DNA from: Ceratotherium simum simum
Lineage: Eukaryota; Chordata; Mammalia; Perissodactyla; Rhinocerotidae
Direction: 5' to 3'
Length of the DNA stretch: 64,000 bases
NCBI RefSeq assembly: GCF_000283155.1
Contig: NW_004454224.1
Span: forward strand, 11,492,127-11,556,126
Positions 1-10,328 of this stretch are shown here, in pieces. A model generated the notes under the pieces. It worked only from the letters and a program-made list of their open reading frames with translations, had not been told where the DNA came from and made no database searches. Made by a program: the position numbers and the translations under genes. Positions within the stretch are counted from its first letter, which is position 1; each line of letters starts with the position of its first letter.

Positions 1-190
1 CCCCCCGACCCGGCGCCCGACCCCCAGCCCGCAGCCCCAGACCCCCCAGGCGCGAGCCCGGGACCTCTCAGCCCGTCCACCGCCCCGGGACCCGCAGCCC
101 CGAGCCGACCCCGCAGCCCCAGGCCCCGTGCACCTGAACCCGGGCGCCCCAACGCCGGGGCTTTCCTGCCCCGCTGGCTCCTCGAGCGCT
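1..190. promoter_or_regulatory. GRK2: CpG-rich edge of the GRK2 promoter island / start of intron 1
   Basis: The first roughly 190 bases are very rich in C and CpG and then grade into ordinary GC-rich intron. GRK2 coding exon 1 (the N-terminal 37 codons plus two bases) is not present, and the first recognisable coding exon is at 10,329. The block is therefore read as the downstream shoulder of the GRK2 CpG island, inside intron 1. No transcription start can be placed from the window. Confidence 0.55.
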
Positions 191-1191
191 CCGTACCCCC
201 CGCCCCGCTCTGCCCCCCTGTCCCTTCCTCCACTCTGCCTGGCCCTCATCTCTGTCGGCCCCTGCTCCTCCCTTCTCCCACAGGGGCCCCATGCCCCCCT
301 TCATCCCCCTCCGGGCAGCCCGTGCTCCCCGTGGGGTCCCCTCCTCCGGCTGCCACCATCTACCTGGCCTGACTCTATCGCCCATCCTTTTACTGCCTCT
401 ATTCTGGGCACCCCCCCTTGGGGTTCCACTACCCCTACCCCTAGCCCCCTCTGGTCAACACTTGTGTGAGATCTGGGGGAGACAAGTCTTCCGGGGTCTT
501 CTGCACCCTTCTGGTCGGTCGCTGGCTTGGAGTGGGGTTTGAGAGTGCTTTGGGGGCCAGGGTGGTGGTGAGGAGCAGGGTGTGGTGTGTGCCCCATCCC
601 AGTGGGAGAGACGCCCCCTGTCCCTCTCCCCTCGCATTCCCCCTCTGGTGGGCCCTGCCTGTGGTGCCCTGTGGGTGCTGTTTGCAGGGGAACATCCCAG
701 AACCCTGCAGCAGCTGGACCAAGGCTGCCCCCTCTCCATGAGACATCTGATGTCATCACACCTGGTATCAAAGTTGAAACTGTTCAGGATGTAGTATCAG
801 AAGTACACAGGATACGGACGATAGCTGAGGCTTGTCCAGCATTTTATGGCTTCTAGAGTATTTGCTCGTTGTTTGAGCCTGACAGCAGCCCATGAGGAGG
901 TAGGACAGGTGTGGTTTTGTCCCCATGGCACAGGTGGAGAAGCTGAAGCCTGCCCAGTGTCACAGGTAATCCAGAGTGGTGCCTGGCCCCCAGATCAGGG
1001 CTTCCGGCTTCTAGTTCCATATTGTGTCCACCACTCTGGCGTGAGCCGGGGGCCTGGCCGTTCTGCATCTACGAGAGCCGTGTGCCCACCACGAGCCCTC
1101 ATGTCATGTGGCCAGGCCAGTCCCAGCAAGGCCTCCATACCTGCCTGAGAGTTGGCATGCTGGTGCCTGGCCGGCCTGGGAGCCTGGGCCT

Positions 1192-1300
1192 GTGCTAGCT
1201 GTCATGGTCTTATCATGTGACTTTGGGCAAGTCCCTTCCCGTTTCTGGGCCTCGGTTTTCTCATCTGTGAAATGTGGATGGTGTGAAATAATGGCTGAGA
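1192..1300 (+). repeat. MIR SINE fossil
   Basis: Contains the diagnostic MIR core order: a 'gtgactttgggcaagt' block followed by 'ttctcatctgtgaaatg'. It is diverged and has no target-site duplication, as expected for an ancient mammalian SINE. Confidence 0.7.
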
Positions 1301-2369
1301 CTCTGCGGCGTCCTGAGTCTTTGAAGCAGGGCCCGAGGCTGCAGGGGGTGCCATGCTGATGTCTCCGGTTCCCCCGTCCATGCCTTGTTCTTGCTGGGTT
1401 TCGGGTTGACTGCACACCAGGCCTGGGAGAGGAAAATGGGTCTGCATTTTGAAAAGGTCGTTAGAGCCCTTTTTTTCTAAGACATTTGCAGTCAGATTTC
1501 TCAAAACAGGAACCAGACTGACTGTTAGCTGTGGGCTGTCCAGGGAGCGGCGACAGTTAGAACAAAAATGAGTTCAGAAATGACAAAGCCACGAGGGAGG
1601 AAATGGGGGAAGTCAACCTTTGGGGTTCTCAACGGCTCTCCTTGGTGGCCGCGGCCTTGAGACCCTCCTGCCGGTTGGAGTTCTGCAAAGTGTGAGGCGG
1701 GGCCTTTTCTGGAACTCTCTGCCTTTGGGTAATCTCTCCCCAGAATGCATTGCTCCTGATGGGGCCCCGCCTTGGGTTGGCCATGCAGGTGTTAGAACCC
1801 TGAGAAACGAGGCGTTCCTCTTTTCCTGTCCCCTTTACCATCCGTGGTAGTGATGGTGGCGACAGGAGTGATGGTGGAAATTATAATTTATTATTTATTT
1901 TGACATCTGTCATCTCAGTTGATCCAAAACTCAACCTGTGAAGTTGGCAAGGCTGTGCCTTGCGTGTAGTAGTTGTTCAAGAACTATCGGGACTGTGTGG
2001 TGTCAGAAGCCAGGTGGACTGCGAGTTTTAGGGGAACAGCAGGAGACGGGAGCCAGGTGTCATGGGTTCTCATATAGGGTCACCATCTGGCAGCACGACC
2101 TTGGGCAAATTGCCCCCATCTGTGAGGTGGACCAGAGGCTCTAGCAGTGACTGACAGTGGGCTAAGGACAGGGAAGGGCCAGAGCCACTCTGTGTAGCAG
2201 GCCGGGGCTGGCCCTGGGAGTCCGGGTCTCCTGCACTGGAGGACACGTCACCCTTTGCTTTATGCTTTGCACACCCAGTGGGTCAGGTGCCTCCTGCCCT
2301 GGGAGGTCATCATGACTGTATCTTGTGTTTGCCTGGCACGTTCCAGTTTGCTTTTTACTCCATTTTATC

Positions 2370-2500
2370 CTTTTCACAGCTGTGGGCAGCAGGCACAGCA
2401 AGTGGTATGCTCCCATTTAATAGTTGAAGCAACTGAGGCTCAGAAAGGCGGGGGGGGGACACACTTGGTCACAGAGACAAGCTAGAATTTGAACGCGGGT
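2370..2500 (-). repeat. MIR SINE fossil
   Basis: Reads as the reverse complement of the MIR core: a diverged 'aactgaggctcagaaagg' block, then a 'cacttggtcacagagaca' block and 'gaatttgaacgcgggtct'. It is interrupted by a G run near 2,450. Confidence 0.65.
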
Positions 2501-3084
2501 CTCTGCACCCCCAGGGGCTCTCTCACTGCTGTGCTTCGTTTTCTCCACACACGCCTCTGCACCTCTGCTCTCACCCCCTCCATGTTTTGTGGAATGTGCC
2601 AGCTGGCCTCCCTCGTCTGGGGAGCTGGGGGTCTGGGGAGGTGGCCTGGAAGCAGCAGGGCAGCCCCCAGCACCGTCAGCTGCCTGGATCTCAGGCCCAG
2701 CCCCCTCCCCCTTGGCTGGGACAAAGCTGAGGTGCCCTGGCAAAGCTGGTGCACGGAGCAGGCAGTTCCAGGCCTGGGGTCACGTCTTCCCCCCACTCGC
2801 AAGGTCAGAGTCAGGGAGGAAGGCCACGGTTTGTCCATGACAAGGTGCCATTTGGAGTTGTTCCCACCTTGGGGTGGTCCATCTTGGCAGCCTCCCTGTG
2901 GCTGGTGCCCGGCTTGTGGCTTGGCTGGGAGCTGGGGCTGGCATCTCAGCTCTGACTTCGCAGGGCTGGGGAACGGGAGCTGTTGGGCACAATGCCACTT
3001 AGAGTTGGCACAGGGGCCTCCCATTCTGTCACCCTATAGAATCCAAGGAAACAGACCCATTTCTCAACCTTCTATTGGAAGGAG

Positions 3085-3235
3085 GCAGCATCGTGTAGCT
3101 GGAAGACAGGAGAGCTGGCTTCTAATCCCGCTGCAATACCAGCTCATGTGGGACCCAGGCATGTCCCTTAGGCTGGCTGAGCCTGCCTCAGTTTCCACCT
3201 TGGTAAAACGAGAGGGCTGCACCTTCACCGATGAC
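3085..3235 (+). repeat. MIR SINE fossil
   Basis: Shows the MIR order: a 'gctggcttctaatcccgctg' block, a diverged 'ggcatgtccctt' block, 'gcctcagtttccacctt' and 'ggtaaaacgagagggc'. Confidence 0.65.
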
Positions 3236-4086
3236 CTCTCGGGGTCTGTGGTCTGTGCCTCTCCCTGGAGGAGCCGTTGTCTCCTTCCCCAGCAGTGGCT
3301 GCAGTCCTGTAATTATCGTCATTTTCTTAATATGACCACGGAGCCCTTGTGTAATTAATCTCTAGGCTCCCGGCTGAGGAGCCCGGCCTGGGCGGTCCCA
3401 GGAGATGCCCCTGCCCTCCCTGGTGACAGTGGCAGCCCCAGCAGCAGATTGTCGGAGCCGGGTGCCTCTTGCAGCCTCCCATTTTCTTGGCTCTTTCCTG
3501 GTCCCTCCCCCACCAGGGATTTCCTCCTTCCAGCCCTTTCCTGGCTTCCCTGTCTCCCAGACCCCCCACTCTTCCTCTACTGCTTCGTCGTTCCTGTTAA
3601 CTCTTTGCCTCCAGGACTTCCTGCTCTTGGTTTGTGGGGGGAAGGGGTGCAGGGGAACGTTTTCTCCCTTCCTCCTCCCTCCACTTCTCCATCACCAGCA
3701 GAAACCCTGCTGTTTCCAGCCTTTTTCCCTTACCCAGAACTTTCCACTCCAGTAGCAGTGTTCTCTCCTCTCCTGCCCCTGGAAACAAGATTATCTTTTC
3801 GGCAGGCAGTCATTCCCTCTGGGCCTTTGAAGCCCCCGCTTTCCCCAGGAATGAGTCTCTGGGCTGTCTTTTCCCATCTGTTCTCCTTTCCAGAGCACGG
3901 GTTTCACATTTTTGCCATTAAGTTGCTCGCTCACTCACTTGCCCGCCCGCCGTTCCCTCGGTAAATGGATTTGAAGGGAGCGTGAGCATTACAGGTTGGA
4001 ATCCGTGCAGGGGAATATGGGCTCTGTCAACCCGGGAATAACGTGTCCTATTAATGCACGATCAATTCCTAGTAGTAAATTCCCGG

Positions 4087-4094
4087 TGACGTCA
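4087..4094. promoter_or_regulatory. Full palindromic CRE (TGACGTCA) in GRK2 intron 1
   Basis: The exact 8-bp CREB/ATF palindrome TGACGTCA lies in a low-repeat block (about 3,950-4,180) that also contains AT-rich, homeodomain-like sequence. An intact CpG-containing CRE outside a CpG island is uncommon because of CpG decay. A role as a GRK2 intronic enhancer is inference only. Confidence 0.4.
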
Positions 4095-6164
4095 GCTGTA
4101 GGCACACTCCACAGCGGGCGGTTCCTCCCGCCCCGGGCACCCAGGTCGGCTTTGCAGGCGGACTGAGCGCTCAGGGGCTCGAAGGTTCAGGCTGCGTGCA
4201 CGTGGCTGGTGCTTCCAGGATCTTGTGCTCGTGCCTCGGAACAAACAGCAGAGCCTCCATCACACCTGCCCTTTCTTCCTGTGGCCCCTCCCCGCTCTCC
4301 TGTGGCCCCCACAGGCCAGTGTCCTCCGCTGCTCGCATAAGATGGGATTATACTCAAGTTATCACTAATCTGTTTCCATTAAGGGGCACTAAAAATGAGG
4401 TGTCTGGCTGCAGCCTTTTTCTAAAACAATAGCATTCCTTCTCTGCATCGCTCCTTTCTGCAAAGGGTAGCATCTACGCCGGCAGAAGAGCAGGGTTTCA
4501 GAAGGGGTCTTCTGTGTCAGCAGCTCTGTCCTCTGAGGGGGGAGTTCTCTGACTCTGGAGGCTGTCCTGGGTTTGGGGTGGGGGACAGCCTCCTCCTGGG
4601 AACTGCAGGGCAACGAGCCCTGGTTTGTTCTTGGTGCATTCTAATGTGGTGGCGGTAAATTGCAGGGTGTGGTGTTCATGTCATATTCGTGTAGAAGCCA
4701 TGACATATGACAAGGCCGCCAGAGTGTCTCTTCCTGCACATCCTGCAGGGAGCCACTCTGAGGCCGCCGTGCCGTCGGGAGCCTGGGTTGCTGTGGACAT
4801 TTACAGTGGGCTTGTGTGTGTGGTGCCTGGTGGGGGTCATCTTCTCTTCCAGGGCCAAGGCTTGCTCCCGAGTTGACCGTGTGGGTTGGGCTTTCCCATT
4901 TGGTGTGTGGCCCTGTCCTCGGGCTCTGAGGATATTGTCGGCCCCAGGAAGAGTCATTGAGAAATGTTAATAAGAAGCCCCAGGGGACTTCCTCCTACCA
5001 CTGCCACCTCACTGCCATGTTTCCTGGAAATGCCACAGAGGAGTACCTCAGCCGTGGCCACAGCCTCTGTTGTGCTGGCTTGTTAACCATCATCTCCCAG
5101 GGCATAGCAGTTCCCAGGGTGGCTGCACCAGCCCCGCCAGGCCCGTAGCCCCCGTGCCAGCTCGCACCATCCTGGGATTTCGTGGCTCTGGCATCCTTGT
5201 CACACAGGAGCACAGGAACCATGGCCCCTGGCCTGCCAGATGCCAGCTAGAGCTGCCTCAGCCCGATGGGCTCCTGGGAAGGATGCTGCACAAGGCCGGG
5301 GTCACCTGAGACCCTGCACCCAGCTCTTCCTCAGAGGTTGAGGGGAGGCCTCTGCCTAGCGGAGACGCTTTCTCAGGGAGCCTTGGATGTTTTCTCGGTG
5401 TGGGACTCTGGCCAGCTGCTCAGCTTCTTCTAGCCTTGATTTCTTTCCCATCAACACGTGTGTGTTGGCTTCTGACCCCTGCAGTCCACATAAGCTACAG
5501 TCTATGACCCTCAGTGGGCCCAGGCCAGCCCGCCAGGTCGCTGCGCCACAAAGCGAGAGACTGCTTTTCTTCTGAACCACATGGCGCCGAACGGTACCGG
5601 AAGTTCTCCCCCTCAACCCTCACCCCCTTCCTGCCATCCTGTCACCCCAACCCGCACTCGGGGCTGGGAGGGAGGAAGTGCTCTCTGCCTCAGCGTCAGG
5701 CTGGGCCTGCTCCTCAGAGCAGCTGCGGCCAGAGGGAACAGCCTAGGCTGTAGGTGGCAGTGCCAGGCAGTTCCCTGCCATGGCGGGGTAGGCCTTCTGC
5801 CAAGGTGCCCTCCATACTTTGTCAGGGCAGGTATCAGGCTCTGCCCACTGGGGCCCGCAACTGAGCAACAGGAGTGCCTGGCTCAAGGAGTGCTCGTGGG
5901 CCCAGCTCCGGTCAGGGCTCCCCGGTCAGGAGGCCACCTGGCCATAGGCCCTACCCTCTGAGGACATGGCAGATGTGAGACAGAGACCCAAACAAGGCCA
6001 TGTAGCTTATGATCACGTTCTAGAAGGAGACGCAGGCTGTGGAATCCCAGAAGGAGGGCTTCCTCCAGGAGGGGGACACAACCTGCTGGCCCTCACAGTG
6101 AGGCTGGCATCTTAAGAGAGTTCTCCTTTGCTGTGTCCTCTCAGGCCTTTAAATGGCCAGCGCG

Positions 6165-6290
6165 GTGGTGGCGATTCAGCATTTTGTTGACATCCTCATT
6201 TTACAAATGGGGAAACTGGACATTTAAAGTTTGTGACTTGGCCTGGCCTTCCAAAGGGAGAGCCATTTGGAACCCAGGCCTGGGCTCCCA
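6165..6290 (-). repeat. MIR SINE fossil
   Basis: Reverse-complement MIR signature: 'cctcattttacaaatgggg' followed by 'aaactgg' and a degenerate 'ggaacccaggcctgggctcc' end. Confidence 0.65.
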
Positions 6291-9200
6291 TCCGACCGTG
6301 AGAGCAAAGGCGGCCCCGAGGCCCTTTCCCAGAGGGACTGGGAGCCTTCGAGTCCTTCTGGCGGGGAAGATGCAGACACTCGGCTTTCTTGACAACCCAG
6401 AGTCGATCTGGGAGCCACATGCTCCTAGATGTCAGGGTTGTTGACCTGGGTGGGGGCAGGAATGCTGCTCTGGGCTCATTGCCACTCCAGGCTCCACCAG
6501 TATCAGGGAGCAGGTTTTGGAGACGGAGGGGACCTGGCGCAGGAGGCTGCCACCGCCTCCCGTGCCAGCCGGTACTTGCCACCCTGACGGGAGCTTCCCC
6601 CGTGACACATTTTTCTAACCTGTCCACTCCCTCAGCCACCAGCCCCGTGGGAATGGACAGGAAACCCTCACGTTGCCGCTTCGGGGGCCTTCCCTTCAAG
6701 GGCCCTGCTCAAGTCTGACCTCGTGTTTGGTTGGGGGGGGTTGTTTATTTTATTTAGAAAACATTTTTTTCTTTTTAAGGAAGAAAGTGGAGCGCTGTGG
6801 GCTGGGAAGAATGCCGCGGCCATCCCGTGCGGGCTTCTGAGGGAGGCGGGGTCTGCCTCCGAGGCCACTCGGAGCCCGGGCCTGCTTCCTGCTGTTCCCT
6901 GGGCTGAGCCAACAGCAGAGCCGCCGGGAAGGGAGCAGGCTCTGCCACCAGCGCACTCCCCAGAGAAGAGACGGTTCCCTGCTCTCTCTTTGGAGGCAGG
7001 CCCTCCCCGAGAGCACGTTTCCTGGTGGGGACCTTTGCGTGTCCAGTTCCAGGCTGCTCTGGAGGGCCGCCGAGTCACGTGGCGGGAAGCGCTCCCCAGC
7101 TGCCGGCTGGCATTCCCACTGCGTCGCCTTTGCTGAGCTGGCGCCAGTCTTGCTGGTTCCCAGGAAGCAAGTTTGGGGCTCAGGAGGGCTTCCCAGGGAC
7201 TATTGCAAGGGCCGTGCCCAGCTGCCTGGTGGGGTCATCTGTGACAGGCTGGGCTCACTTTGTCATCTGCATCTACCTGTCTGGACATTCCATCTGGCCA
7301 CACCTGACCACCATCTGATCATCCACCCCCATGGAGGATTGACATTTTGTGATATTTTTCCCTTCTTCATTGCTTTTTCTCATCCTCTTCCATAGACCAA
7401 AATGTCCTGGAACACAAGAATTGGGTGCAGATGTGGAGAGCAAAGAGCTGAGCGGAGGAGCGGTGAGGGTCCAGCCTTCCTGGTCCCCGTCACAGGAGGA
7501 ATCCAGGCACCTCGCCCTTGCGGGGTTCCCGGGCTCTAGACCCCTAACTCCCGGCTGCCTGGTCTCTCGACCCTGCCAAGCCTTCGCTGCCTTGGCCCGG
7601 GCCCTTCCTGCTGTGCACCACCCCAGCACACCCCCGGCCTGACCTACTGTCTGAACAGGAGGTCCCAAGCTGTCCCTTGCAGACCTGGGAGCCCTAAGAG
7701 CTCAGCGCAGACTGTGCCCCATGGGCTCCTGGGGCTCAGGTCTCCAGTTTGCAGGCCCTGGGGCAGGGGCTGTGTCTTTCTCAGTTTCACAGATTTTTCA
7801 AGCTCCTGCTATGTGTGAAACACACATGGGACTTTGGATCTGGGTTCACCTCCTGAGTCCCATGGGGCCAGGGAGGTGTGTCCTTGATGGTGGCTGCTGG
7901 ATGTGACCTGGTGTGTGGCCCCGGGAGGGGAGCGTGTGCCAGCATGGTGAGAGCCACATTCTGGTCCTGGAACCCCCGGCGGTTGTGGAGGGCGTCCTCA
8001 CTTTCCCAGAGGGAACCGACCCTGAAGTGGCAGCTCAGGGCCACCCGGCCACCAGCCCTCAGCTTGGGGCTTTTCTCTTGTCGGCTAGAGTCACAGGATG
8101 GGGACACAGGATGGCTATCCTCGTCATCAGTGCCCTTCTTCCTGTTGGAGACAGTTTTTGGAGGAGGTCATGGTACCTCTAGCCTCTGAGGGTTGGGAGG
8201 CCGGAGAGCGGGTCACAACTTCAGGATTGTGCTGACAACAGCTCTGCGTGCTCCCGGGTTATCTTGTGTGGCCTTTTCTGTGTGGGTTGAACATGGGCAA
8301 GGGCCTGGGAGGGCTGGGGCCTGGGCTTCCGCCCAGACTTTCTCAGTAGGAAAGTGCTCAGTGGAAAAGGGCAGGAGTCCCCTGCCTTCGATCCCAGGCC
8401 CGGAGGCTGGGCAGGGTCTACTGGCTGCACTCGTCCTGCCTGGAGCCCCCTCTCTGATGGGGTCCCAAACCATGAGACCCTCACAGGCTTAGCCTGCCAT
8501 CCAGCTGGCCTTGTCGACTCTTCTCCTGTCTGTCCACAGCCCAAGCTCCTACCCCACCTGTCTCTTTCCCTCCTTCCCAGCTCAGTGTCCTCATCTATCT
8601 GGGCTTCTTCCTGGGGGTGCCTCCAGTGGAGTCTGTCTGCTCACTTGCTGCCCTGGACCGAGCTTCCCAGGTGTCCTCTGCCCAGCCCCCTCCCTGCCCC
8701 ATGGCCTCTTGCTCATCCCTGGCCAGGCCTTCCCCTGCCTGTCCCCACGTTCACCCACCTGCTCTGGGCTTCACCACCTGTTGACATCCTGTTTGCACTT
8801 GAGGAACCCAGCGAAGTTCCGCCTTCTCCACACAACCTCTCCTAACAGCCCAGAACACTTCCCTCCCTGAGTCTCCTCACGCTGACCAGGTCCCACTCAG
8901 GCTTTGTCACATGCTGTCTACTGTCATAGAACCACAGACACAGGACTTGTGCCCTGGGAGGACCTGCCTGGAGGGCAAGGATGGGTAGGGGTGCATGGCA
9001 CCTTCCAGTGGGTGGTGTGCAGTGGTCCCCCGAGACCGGGCCCCGTGCTGGGCTCTGGGGTAGGGGGTCAGGGATGCAGAGAGGCGGGGGCACAGAGCTG
9101 GCCTTTCTGATCTGAGTCCTTGCCACCCGCTGTCTCTTCACCAGCGGCCTGCTGGTGACCCCACGTACCCTAAGGGCCGTGTGAGCATTGCGTGGGCTCA

Positions 9201-9567
9201 GGTGTGACTGCCCAGCACGGCCCTCAGTATGGGCAGCTTGAGAACCTTCCTCAGAAGCCCGGGCTAGTGCGGGCCAGACATGACCACAGCTGGCCGTCAT
9301 GACAGGCAGGCCAGCAGGGCTGGACTGGCCCAGCAGATGGGAGGAGGGGACAGCAAGTTTCGTCTGTGGCATGAAGTGCAGCCCAGTGTTACTTTCCAGA
9401 CGGCGCTCAGGGTCGGGGGTAAGGTAAACAGGTGGGGAGTGTGGGGATGGGCTTCTGTGGTCACAATGGCCAGCCTCTCCCCTGCTACCCTCCCATGCAA
9501 CCCAGGGGCAAGGGGCACATTTTCAATTCAGGTATTAGGGACATGGGAACTCAGGCTTGGCTGTTTT

Positions 9568-9998
9568 TTTTTCCTGTTTTAAAAAATTGGCATATAATTC
9601 ATTTCACATAAAATTCATCATTTTAAAGTGTACAATTCAGTGGATTTTAGTACATTCACTATGTTGTACAAACCTCACCTATTCCAGAAGATGTCCATCA
9701 CTCCTAAAAGAAACCCCACACTCATTAGCAGCCACTCCCCTGTCCTCCCCCAGTCCCTGGCACCCACTAATCTGCTTTCTGTCTCTGTGGATTTGCCTGT
9801 TCTGGACAGGGCCATAGATGGAATCATATGATATGCAGCTTTCTGTGACTGTCTCTTTTCACTTAGCAGAATGCTTTCAAGATTCATCTGTCTCGTAATG
9901 CACATGTGTTTCAGTGCGTCGTTCCATTTCATGGCCGAGCAGTATTCCACTGTAACGATAGGCCACGTTTTGGTTATCCATCATCTGCTGATGGGTGA
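9568..9998 (-). mobile_element. L1 (L1M-type) 3'-end fragment
   Basis: The + strand reads the reverse complement of an old L1 3' region. Blocks include 'aaagtgtacaattcagtgg', 'ctgctttctgtctctgtgga', 'ttcacttagcagaatg' and 'gccgagcagtattccac'. Similar blocks recur near 25.5 kb and 50.8 kb. It lies antisense to GRK2, shortly before exon 2. Confidence 0.8.
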
Positions 9999-10328
9999 AG
10001 CCTGGCTTTTGAGGTTTGGCCAAGTTCCCAAAGTTAGCACGAGGCAGCGCTGGGACCAAACTTCTGAGCAGCCACCTGCTGGCCACCTTAGCTTTTGGGG
10101 ACAGAGCCTTGGCACAGGCTTCCTCAGGTCTCTCTGGTGTGACATGTGGTAAGGTCTGCCTGGGTGGCTGCCTTCCTGGAGGGAGCAGTGACACCCAGCA
10201 GCGGTGCTCTCCACTCCAGATTCTGGGAGAGGAAGCAGCGGCCTTCCAGGGAAGCAGGGCCAAGGAAGGGCCAGCAGGCCTGAGAGGAGCCACAAGGGCT
10301 CCAAGTCACTGCGGTCCCTGTTTTTCAG

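Larger units (their letters stand above)
191..10328 (+). other. GRK2: GRK2 intron 1 (remainder)
   Basis: About 10 kb without a coding exon, ending at a TTTTTCAG acceptor before exon 2. It holds MIR fossils (about 1,192-1,300, 2,370-2,500, 3,085-3,235 and 6,165-6,290), an L1 3' end on the minus strand (9,568-9,998), and a moderately AT-rich, low-repeat stretch at about 3,300-4,440 with a perfect CRE palindrome. Long open frames here (for example 2,489-3,358 +) have no recognisable protein content and follow from high GC. No ERE SINE is present. Confidence 0.8.

Noticed and set aside
2489..3358. 289-aa open frame on the + strand in GRK2 intron 1
   Set aside because: GC-driven open frame overlapping two MIR fossils. 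It has no domain, no conserved motif and low-complexity Trp/Gly/Pro composition.
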